Shown piece by piece: positions 4,908-10,288 of a DNA stretch of 10,288 nt. How positions within the stretch are numbered: the stretch's first letter is position 1; the number at the start of each line of letters is the position of its first letter. The notes under the pieces were generated by a model. The model was given only the letters and a program-made list of their open reading frames with translations, searched no databases and was not told where the DNA came from. The stretch is from DASVCZ01 sp036381335 (GTDB taxonomy: Bacteria; Patescibacteriota; Microgenomatia; UBA1400; PJMF01): positions 1 through 10,288 of the forward strand of contig DASVCZ010000069.1 in NCBI GenBank assembly GCA_036381335.1, given 5' to 3'. The position numbers and the translations under genes were made by a program.

Positions 4908-5744
4908 GCGAACAATCTCCACTCCGTTATCTTCCAAAATCCTCTGCCCGTCGACCATGGCGTAGCCTTCTTCAAAGTAGACTTTTTTAATCCCAGCATA
5001 CGCAATTAATTTGGCGCAATTTGGGCAGGGAAAGGTGGTCACATACAACGACGCGCCGGCGAGAGAAGTTCCGCTTTTAGCCGCTTCAGCGATCAGGCCG
5101 GCTTCGGCGTGGAGCGCTGTCGAGACATCAATGTGATCACCCCGAGAGAAGTCGGCGCGGGGGTCGCCGTCGAGGTAGGGTTGTTGCTCTTCGGGGACGT
5201 GGCGGTTGTAGGTGTGACCGATAACTTGGCCGTCTTGGACGACCACCGCGCCAACTTGCCGCCACCAGTCTGCACTTTTGTTTTTCAGCGATTGCGCGCG
5301 CTCCATCATCTGCTGATCAAATTGATCATGACTAATAACTTCATGGGCTTCAATTTCTTGATCCACCGTAGATTTAGCTCGATCCCATCGCAAAAAGACC
5401 GACACAAACTCAACTTTCTTATCTACCAGATGTTCCTGAGCAATTGCTCGCGATACTTCTTCATCGGGCATAACAATTTCTACCGCCTCATCTGCGCCAC
5501 TTTTCAACTCAGCCAACTGCTGCTTCCCTAAGACTTCAATTTTCCTATCTGGAAATAAAGCTGCTAAAGAAATTTTAATGTGTTCCGGATCCAACGCCCG
5601 GATGTCTTTTTGGAGAGGTCGGAACTGGTCAGTCACCTCCTTGGCCAACAAGTAAATGGGGACGTCAGCAAATTGCTCGAAGAAGCGTAAATATCCGGCA
5701 TGAATCACCGGCACGTAGGCCACAATCAGTTGTTTCATACTCAT
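4893..5744 (-). CDS. dCMP-deaminase-like protein with an extra N-terminal domain
   Basis: The C-terminal half (about residues 140-283) is a zinc-dependent cytidine/deoxycytidylate deaminase. It has GDPRADFSRG (193-202), the zinc and proton-shuttle motif HAE (212-214) and PCPNC (239-243), the dCMP-deaminase order. The expected reaction is dCMP to dUMP plus ammonia, feeding ThyA. The N-terminal ~135 residues are not part of usual dCMP deaminases (about 150-190 residues). They begin with a strand-loop-helix VAYVPVIHAGYLRFF (8-22), resembling the beginning of a nucleotidyltransferase fold with HAGY where HxGH would be; this may be a degenerate or regulatory nucleotide-binding domain. ATG at 5744 is favoured over 5738: an AAGGAG overlapping the end of the upstream gene lies 12 nt before it. 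The gene follows the adenylyltransferase gene by 6 nt, so the two are probably one operon. dCMP as substrate is inferred. Confidence 0.88.
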   Translation of the reverse strand: MSMKQLIVAYVPVIHAGYLRFFEQFADVPIYLLAKEVTDQFRPLQKDIRALDPEHIKISLAALFPDRKIEVLGKQQLAELKSGADEAVEIVMPDEEVSRAIAQEHLVDKKVEFVSVFLRWDRAKSTVDQEIEAHEVISHDQFDQQMMERAQSLKNKSADWWRQVGAVVVQDGQVIGHTYNRHVPEEQQPYLDGDPRADFSRGDHIDVSTALHAEAGLIAEAAKSGTSLAGASLYVTTFPCPNCAKLIAYAGIKKVYFEEGYAMVDGQRILEDNGVEIVRVKSI

Positions 5745-5750
5745 GCTTTT

Positions 5751-6317
5751 TTATAACTCCTTTTGCAGTTCCTTCAAAATATCGTCCATGGCCTCACTCA
5801 TTCGCTTTTGTAAAATGGCCCCAATTTTTTGCATGAACCCAATTTGAAGTCGGCGAATTTTGGCACTGGTACTGGTGGTGGCTCGTGGTTCGAGCACTAC
5901 CACTTTGCCACAGATTTTTTCCAACTGCTTAATTTTATCTTCGGTGTAGGTCTGTTTAGTGGCAATCAAGACATCAGGACGAATCAACTTAATTAAATTG
6001 TACTTGGGCGCGTTCAGTTCTTTGAGCACCACATGGTCCACCGCCGATAAGTACGTCAGCATTTCCAACCGTTCATCCTCGGGCACTACTGGTCGGTCGG
6101 GACCCTTGCGGGTGCGGACTTTTTCGTCGCTATCCACGCCCACGATTAAAATATCACCATGTTTCTTGGCTTCTCTACAGTAACGAGCGTGACCAATGTG
6201 AACTAAGTCAAAAGACCCTTGGGTCAAGACAATTTTCTTACCCTGTTGTCGATACTTTTCTACAAACGGCACCACCGCCGCTGCTTCTAGAATAATTTTT
6301 CCTCCCCGTTTAGTCAT
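5751..6317 (-). CDS. RfaE/HldE C-domain-like nucleotidyltransferase
   Basis: A 188-residue cytidylyltransferase-fold enzyme that should transfer a nucleotidyl group from a nucleoside triphosphate to a phosphorylated substrate. It has GSFDLVHIGHARY (34-46) containing the HIGH motif (40-43), GDILIVGVDSDEKVR (54-68), KGPDRPVVPEDER (71-83) and TSTSAKIRR (148-156). These closely follow the adenylyltransferase half of HldE/RfaE. No heptose or lipopolysaccharide genes are present here, and the KGxDY segment of true HldE is replaced (LIATKQTY), so the substrate may differ; glycerol-phosphate- or FAD-synthetase-like activity is an alternative. The last ~30 residues form a charged helix not typical of the domain. 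ATG at 6317 is supported by a promoter-like pair ending 6 nt upstream. The start overlaps that of the divergent plus-strand gene, and the 3' end carries the deaminase ribosome site. Confidence 0.88.
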   Translation of the reverse strand: MTKRGGKIILEAAAVVPFVEKYRQQGKKIVLTQGSFDLVHIGHARYCREAKKHGDILIVGVDSDEKVRTRKGPDRPVVPEDERLEMLTYLSAVDHVVLKELNAPKYNLIKLIRPDVLIATKQTYTEDKIKQLEKICGKVVVLEPRATTSTSAKIRRLQIGFMQKIGAILQKRMSEAMDDILKELQKEL

Positions 6318-6834
6318 GTCCTTGTTGTACTACAAACTAGATCAAGAAATCAATTCAAGAAAAGGTGTATACTTTAATAAGTTTTATGTACTAGCTGCGG
6401 CACGCAGAAGGAACTTAACCGTGAGTGAAATTACTTCTTCTTTTGATGCTTATGATGAACAAGCTGTAGACTCGCCATCTCAATTATTCCCCGTCATTGA
6501 ACACTATCAAACGTTTTTTGACACCTTAAGCGAATTTGTGTCTCAAGTTTCCGAATCAAAGTGGACTAAAGCTGTCCTCCAAGTGACAAATGTGACCGCT
6601 CAAACAGCCGCTCTGATTGGAACTCCCTTAGCTTTAGGTGAACTTTCCCGAAATTTAGGAGACTCAGAAGAAACAATTTGGCTACTCCGTGGATTGATGG
6701 GAACGTGTGTAGCTGCGTTATTATTTTTTATTAACGTCGAAACTCTGCCTTTAGAATGGATTGAAGAAAACCCCACACTTAAAAAAATTCAAAGCTTGAT
6801 TGATGACTTAACCTATACTCCACCAGAAAACTAG
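6316..6834 (+). CDS. Unknown protein with one or two membrane segments, 172 residues
   Basis: I do not recognise this family. The first ~85 residues are soluble and polar. Two hydrophobic stretches follow: about 95-113 (VTAQTAALIGTPLALGEL), which is weak, and about 124-142 (LLRGLMGTCVAALLFFIN), which is a convincing membrane helix. An acidic, soluble tail ends in TYTPPEN. The assigned ATG at 6316 overlaps the ATG of the divergent gene (CATG), and no ribosome site or promoter was found ahead of it; TTG codons at 6322 or 6325 are other possible starts. The long open frame, membrane-like pattern and exact tail-to-tail arrangement with the next small gene support a real gene. Its coding sequence looks more AT-rich than the adjacent metabolic genes. 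Confidence 0.65.
   Translation: MSLLYYKLDQEINSRKGVYFNKFYVLAAARRRNLTVSEITSSFDAYDEQAVDSPSQLFPVIEHYQTFFDTLSEFVSQVSESKWTKAVLQVTNVTAQTAALIGTPLALGELSRNLGDSEETIWLLRGLMGTCVAALLFFINVETLPLEWIEENPTLKKIQSLIDDLTYTPPEN
6324..6353 (-). promoter_or_regulatory. Promoter of the adenylyltransferase-deaminase unit
   Basis: On the minus strand TTGATT (6348-6353), an 18-bp spacer and TACAAC (6324-6329) precede six bases (AAGGAC) and the ATG. AAGGA here is too near the ATG to act as a normal ribosome site, so a leaderless mRNA is likely. The whole promoter lies inside the first codons of the divergent gene at 6316. A short inverted repeat TTGTA-C-TACAA (6325-6335) overlaps the -10. Confidence 0.45.
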
Positions 6835-6974
6835 GCTTCCGGCAACGGGCCTCGCCACAGCTTTTGCAGATAGCGAATAACCAGGATGAGTAAGCCCAAA
6901 AACGGGCCCACGATGGCAATGGCGGCCGCTCCCAAGGCGGAAATAACGATCAGAAGAATGATAAGTTGATCCAT
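6831..6974 (-). CDS. Small membrane protein, 47 residues
   Basis: Reading the minus strand from ATG at 6974 gives MDQLIILLIVISALGAAAI and onward, a hydrophobic protein ending KLWRGPLPEA. It forms one long or two short membrane helices (about residues 3-21 and 22-38, joined by VGPFLG). AAGGGA lies 3 nt before the ATG as a possible ribosome site, and the TAG overlaps the stop of the plus-strand gene by 3 nt. It is the last gene of the topA-nadD-nadE direction, after an 8-bp repeat array. Family and role are unknown. GC-rich codons and uniform hydrophobicity make a chance ORF unlikely but not excluded. Confidence 0.55.
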   Translation of the reverse strand: MDQLIILLIVISALGAAAIAIVGPFLGLLILVIRYLQKLWRGPLPEA

Positions 6975-6978
6975 GTTC

Positions 6979-7026
6979 CCTTTTTACTTATTTACTCAAT
7001 TACTTAGTCACTTAGTCACTTAGTCA
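6979..7026 (-). repeat. 8-bp tandem array from nadE stop to the small membrane gene
   Basis: Read on the minus strand this is exactly six 8-bp units: TGACTAAG three times, then TAATTGAG, TAAATAAG and TAAAAAGG. The first unit starts with the nadE stop TGA, every unit starts with TGA or TAA, and the last carries the AAGG preceding the ATG at 6974. Units become less alike towards the downstream gene. Confidence 0.75.
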
Positions 7027-7755
7027 CTTAAGTGCATATGGTACCACATGCTTAAAGTGCATGGCTTGGACTCGAGCCATTACTTTTTTAGCTACCTCAT
7101 CTGATGGCACAAATTCTTTTCCTTTTTGTTCGTACTCCGCTAACACTTTATCTGCGTCTTCGTAGGTGAAACCCATTTCCTTTTCATCCGTCTGACCTTG
7201 CCACAAGCCCGCTGACGGTGCTTTGGTTTGAATGGTAGCGGGAATTCCCAAGTGCTGCGCTAACTGCCGAATCTCGGTTTTAAAGAGATGCTGGATGGGC
7301 TCAATGTCACTGGCCTCATCGCCGAAACGGGTAAAGTAGCCTAAGTACATCTCGGATTTATTTTCTGTGCCGCAGACGAGGGCGTCGAGCTGTTTGGCTA
7401 AATCATAGATGATGATCATCCGGACACGAGCCATGGCGTTGCCGAGACGGAAGTGGTCGATGTCTTCTCGATCGACCAGCGGCAATCGATCAACAGCTTC
7501 TTTAATATTCACTTCCTGCCAATTTTCTGGAGAAATAGTATTGAACTCTGTCACCGCTTGACTGTCTGCGGTCGACTGATCTCCGTAAGGTAAAAAGACT
7601 GGATAGACGTTGGCGGCTCCAAGTGCCTGGGTGAGCAACGTCAGCGAGACGGCGGAATCAATGCCACCAGAGACAGCAATCACCCCTTTGGTTTTACCAG
7701 CCTGGTTAAAGGTAGAACGAAGAAAATCTGTTATCTCTTGGACAACTATGTGCAT
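7024..7755 (-). CDS. nadE: NH3-dependent NAD+ synthetase
   Basis: Converts nicotinate adenine dinucleotide to NAD+ with ATP and ammonia, the final step of NAD synthesis and directly after NadD. The 243-residue protein has the PP-loop SGGIDSA (29-35), GTENKSE (129-135), GDEASDIEPI (145-154) and the segment AGLWQGQTDE (182-191) characteristic of NadE. There is no N-terminal glutaminase (nitrilase) domain, so it should use free ammonia. ATG at 7755 follows a 7-bp repeat array; only a weak purine run (AGAGAT) precedes it. The spacer from nadD is 69 nt on the same strand, so they are probably co-transcribed. Confidence 0.95.
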   Translation of the reverse strand: MHIVVQEITDFLRSTFNQAGKTKGVIAVSGGIDSAVSLTLLTQALGAANVYPVFLPYGDQSTADSQAVTEFNTISPENWQEVNIKEAVDRLPLVDREDIDHFRLGNAMARVRMIIIYDLAKQLDALVCGTENKSEMYLGYFTRFGDEASDIEPIQHLFKTEIRQLAQHLGIPATIQTKAPSAGLWQGQTDEKEMGFTYEDADKVLAEYEQKGKEFVPSDEVAKKVMARVQAMHFKHVVPYALK

Positions 7756-7761
7756 ATCTCT

Positions 7762-7817
7762 ATTCTTAATTCCTAATTCTTAATTCTTAATTCTTAATTC
7801 TTAAATCGTAATTCCTA
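7762..7817 (-). repeat. 7-bp tandem array between nadD and nadE
   Basis: On the minus strand there are eight 7-bp units: TAGGAAT, TACGATT, TAAGAAT four times, TAGGAAT and TAAGAAT. They are followed by AGAGAT and the nadE ATG. All but TACGATT start with a stop triplet, and the 7-bp period places stops in all three frames. The unit is identical to the one after thyA. Confidence 0.8.
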
Positions 7818-7824
7818 TCTCTTT

Positions 7825-8415
7825 TTAACTCTGATACAACTTCTTATCGATTATATACTCCTCCACCTGGGAATCAACCAATCCAGTAATGGACTCACCG
7901 GCTTTGATGCGGCGGCGAATTTCGGTGGAAGAATCGGGCATCGGTGCTACCCCCTCAACTGCTTTTAATTGCGGATGCGGTAACGCCATCGGATACCCAG
8001 CCCGAGGATAGACATAAAAGTCAAACTCTTTCAAAATGCTAGGAAAAGTTGGTGAACCATCCTCTTGAATCCATAAATGAAGCTTAGCTAATTGGTCTGA
8101 ACCGATTAACCAAGAGAACGTGTGTTGAGGGTGTTGAGCCCGCAAAGACCGGAGCGTTAAATCTGTATGACTGGGTTTGCCAGAAGTAACTTCAAAGGTC
8201 TCCACCTTGGTTCGGGGAACCAAAATCAATTTCAACATCGCCAACCGATGCTCAATGGCCGTCATTTTTTTATCGGTGAAATGTTTGGTGTGTTGGCTGC
8301 CGACGGGCACATACCAGACCTCGTCAGCTAACTGCTGATCCAGAAGCTGTTGCACCATCTGCGTATGTGCCAAGTGAGGAGGATCAAAAGTACCACCAAA
8401 TAAAATAATGTGCAT
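7825..8415 (-). CDS. nadD: Nicotinate-mononucleotide adenylyltransferase
   Basis: Joins nicotinate mononucleotide to AMP from ATP, giving the substrate of NadE. The 196-residue protein begins with the nucleotide-binding motif GGTFDPPHLAH (7-17), has WLIGSDQL (102-109) as in NadD, and ends with the second phosphate-binding motif SSTEIRRRI (162-170). Length is normal for the family. The start overlaps the topA stop by one base (TAATG), so translation is probably coupled to topA. No separate ribosome site is seen beyond purines in the Lys-rich end of topA. Confidence 0.95.
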   Translation of the reverse strand: MHIILFGGTFDPPHLAHTQMVQQLLDQQLADEVWYVPVGSQHTKHFTDKKMTAIEHRLAMLKLILVPRTKVETFEVTSGKPSHTDLTLRSLRAQHPQHTFSWLIGSDQLAKLHLWIQEDGSPTFPSILKEFDFYVYPRAGYPMALPHPQLKAVEGVAPMPDSSTEIRRRIKAGESITGLVDSQVEEYIIDKKLYQS

Positions 8416-10288
8416 TATTTCTTTGTCGTTTTCTTTTTGAGTTTTTTCTTCCGAGTAGTTGCGGCTTTGGACCCAGTGCCTTTGGTTTTTGAATTTTTAG
8501 CGGCCCTGGCTTCTTTACGGGCGGCTCGTTCCTCTTGACGGATCTTCCACTCGGCTGGCGTTATACGCGCACCTGGTTGAGGTTGCTTCCAATCTGCCCA
8601 GTCACACTCTGGATAGCGACTACAGCCAAAGAACTGTTTGCCCCACCGTGATTGACGAATGATAACTTCACCTTGCTGGCATAACGGACAGACCACGTCG
8701 GCTACTTTTTCGAAGTAATTTTCACTAAAGTCACAGTCTGGGAAACGACTACAACTGCGGAACTTGCCATACTTGCCGGTACGCAAAACCACTTCTCCCT
8801 GACCACATTTAGGACAGGTCTCGCCCGTTTTCTCGACGGGAATTTCGGCTCGCTCAGCCTCTTCGGTCACGGTTTTGATCTTGTCAGCTAAGGGGCCATA
8901 AAAAGCACCGATCACTTTCTGCCATTCGCGCTCTCCTCGAGCAATGGCGTCTAAATCATCTTCCATACCGGCGGTAAAGGCGTAATCCATAAAGTTGGAA
9001 AAGTGCTGCACTAAGAAGTCGCTGACCGTCATCCCTACCGGGCTGGCCACAAAACGCTTAGCATCGCGGCTGACATAGGCTCGATCTTCCAAAACTGAAA
9101 TGATAGAGGCGTAGGTACTCGGCCGGCCAATGCCGCGTTTCTCTAATTCCTTAACTAAAGACGCGTCATTGTACCGGGGCGGTGGTTGGGTGAACTTTTG
9201 AGCCGCATTTAAATCTTGATACGATACCGTTTGTCCCTCAGTTACTGCCGGCAAGAGCGTGTCATCGCCAGCGGGGAATAGTTTCATCCAGCCATCAAAT
9301 TTTAAAACTGAGCCAGAGCTTCTAAGCAGGGCATTAACACTGCCAGATTGAGCGGAGGTGCCTTGGGCTTCTACCACGATTGTCGTCTGGTCGTAGACCG
9401 CGGAGTTCATCTGGCTGGCCACGAACCGGCGCCAGATTAAGTCATAGAGCCGGACGTGCTGTTCGGTAAACCGGCTACTGGTAGTCATAATCCCCTGCGG
9501 ATCGATACTTAAATCCGTCACCCGGACCGCTTCGTGAGCTTCTTGGGCATTCTTTGATTTGTTGGCAAATCGCCGCGGTGAGCTCGGCACATAACTTGAG
9601 CCATAGTGTGTACCAATGTGCTGACGAGCTTGTTGCACCGCTTGCTCTGACAAATTGACCGAGTCCGTCCGGTGGTAGGTAATTAACCCTTCTTCGTAGA
9701 GTTGCTGCGCCAAGCGCATCGTTTGTTTAGAAGTGAAACCTAAACGAGTGGCGGCGGCTTGCTGCAAAGTGGAGGTAGTGAACGGCGGCAGGCTGACCCG
9801 GCTTCTTTCTTTGCGTTCGACTTGCTTAACCGTATACGTGGCCGCCGGCAACGACTGGACCAGACCGCTGACATCAGCCTCGGTCGTGGGTTCAAACTTC
9901 TTCCCTGCCACTTCTATCACTCGAGCCACAAAGACATCCTGTGGCAACACCTCGACTGCTTTGCCTTCATTGAAAATTTCCTGCTTTATGCTGTCTGCTT
10001 TGGCATTTAATGCCACATCTAATTCCCAATATTCCTCTGGCTTAAAAGCTTCAATTTCGCGCTCACGTTCCACAATCAGCCGCAGCGCCACTGACTGCAC
10101 CCGGCCTGCCGACAAGCCTCGGCGAACTTTTTTCCACAAGACCGGTGACACTTTGTAGCCCACTAGACGATCTAAGACTCGGCGGGCTTGCTGGGCATCC
10201 ACCAGGGCTAAGCGAATTTCACTAGGATGGTTAATGGCATCCATAACTGCCGATTTGGTAATTTCATGAAAAGTAGCTCGTTTAAAGA
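8415..10288 (-). CDS. topA: DNA topoisomerase I, type IA (partial, N-terminus outside window)
   Basis: Relaxes negative supercoils through a tyrosine-DNA link. The frame is open to the right edge: the first visible residues FKRATFHEITKSAV match the family, so the ATG at 10244 is internal and the Toprim domain is outside. Visible parts are the LVDAQQARRVLDRLVGY region, GLSAGRVQSVALRLI, the active-site tyrosine in GLITYHRTDS (about residue 204 of the visible fragment), EAHEAVR and GIGRPSTYASII. Two C-terminal zinc ribbons follow, each with four cysteines (CPKC...CSRFPDC and CPLC...CSRYPEC), then a lysine/arginine-rich tail that probably binds DNA. E. coli TopA carries more C-terminal modules; two plus a basic tail is a compact form. 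It heads the visible topA-nadD-nadE run and overlaps nadD by one base. Confidence 0.96.
   Translation of the reverse strand, partial: FKRATFHEITKSAVMDAINHPSEIRLALVDAQQARRVLDRLVGYKVSPVLWKKVRRGLSAGRVQSVALRLIVEREREIEAFKPEEYWELDVALNAKADSIKQEIFNEGKAVEVLPQDVFVARVIEVAGKKFEPTTEADVSGLVQSLPAATYTVKQVERKERSRVSLPPFTTSTLQQAAATRLGFTSKQTMRLAQQLYEEGLITYHRTDSVNLSEQAVQQARQHIGTHYGSSYVPSSPRRFANKSKNAQEAHEAVRVTDLSIDPQGIMTTSSRFTEQHVRLYDLIWRRFVASQMNSAVYDQTTIVVEAQGTSAQSGSVNALLRSSGSVLKFDGWMKLFPAGDDTLLPAVTEGQTVSYQDLNAAQKFTQPPPRYNDASLVKELEKRGIGRPSTYASIISVLEDRAYVSRDAKRFVASPVGMTVSDFLVQHFSNFMDYAFTAGMEDDLDAIARGEREWQKVIGAFYGPLADKIKTVTEEAERAEIPVEKTGETCPKCGQGEVVLRTGKYGKFRSCSRFPDCDFSENYFEKVADVVCPLCQQGEVIIRQSRWGKQFFGCSRYPECDWADWKQPQPGARITPAEWKIRQEERAARKEARAAKNSKTKGTGSKAATTRKKKLKKKTTKK

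Noticed and set aside
5109..5531. 140-codon open frame antisense to the deaminase gene
   Set aside because: It lies wholly within a well-supported coding region on the other strand and has no family motif or start signals.
6979..7026. Octamer repeats as a CRISPR or attachment site
   Set aside because: Units are only 8 bp, directly adjacent without spacers, and no integrase or cas gene is present.
9733..10158. 141-codon open frame antisense to topA
   Set aside because: Shadow of the topA reading frame; its composition (many Ser/Thr/Arg) is that of a reversed coding strand.
10242..10244. ATG at 10244 as the start of topA
   Set aside because: The frame continues upstream with residues that match topoisomerase I (FHEITK), so the real start is outside the window.

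Overview
The window is a dense bacterial chromosomal segment whose content is mostly nucleotide and cofactor metabolism. Genes are tightly packed, with ATGA and TAATG overlaps, convergent genes touching at their stops and divergent genes with almost no spacer. The mix of small single-domain enzymes (HIT, Nudix, orphan cytidylyltransferase-fold proteins, a short DHFR-like reductase) resembles Candidate Phyla Radiation (Patescibacteria) genomes. That placement is an inference, not a measurement. UGA serves as a stop codon in nadE, the deaminase, the HIT gene and the first small membrane gene. This argues against the Gracilibacteria/Absconditabacteria recoded lineages. No rRNA, tRNA, CRISPR array, transposase or phage gene was seen.

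Left part (1-2086, minus strand): thymidylate kinase (tmk, 3' end outside the window) follows an unrecognised 282-residue protein gene. Upstream are an inverted repeat and then a DHFR/RibD-C-like reductase. Next (2181-2485, plus strand) come two tiny membrane-protein genes overlapping by 4 nt, the second only 33 codons long. dUTPase (dut, minus) and thymidylate synthase (thyA, plus) diverge from a 48-bp spacer with overlapping promoter-like elements. thyA is followed by a HIT-like gene and a Nudix gene, and this unit meets a two-gene minus-strand unit (RfaE-like adenylyltransferase, then a dCMP-deaminase-like protein) tail to tail.

Right part (6316-10288): an unrecognised plus-strand gene with hydrophobic segments converges on a minus-strand run topA (5' end outside the window) - nadD - nadE - a 47-codon membrane protein. 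nadD and nadE are the last two steps of NAD synthesis.

Together dCMP deaminase and dUTPase (both making dUMP), ThyA (dUMP to dTMP), a DHFR-like enzyme (recycling the dihydrofolate ThyA makes) and Tmk (dTMP to dTDP) give nearly the whole dTMP route within 5.8 kb, split over several opposing transcription units. The HIT and Nudix proteins may act on nucleotides in the same economy.

Two non-coding patterns stand out. First, several unit-leading genes have a TATAAT-like hexamer 6-9 nt before the ATG and no usable Shine-Dalgarno site, which suggests leaderless transcripts. Some internal genes (tmk, the Nudix gene, the deaminase) have an AAGGA(G) site instead. Second, three spacers between co-directional genes are filled with 7- or 8-bp tandem repeats. 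Most units begin with a stop codon, and the arrays run from the upstream stop almost to the next start.
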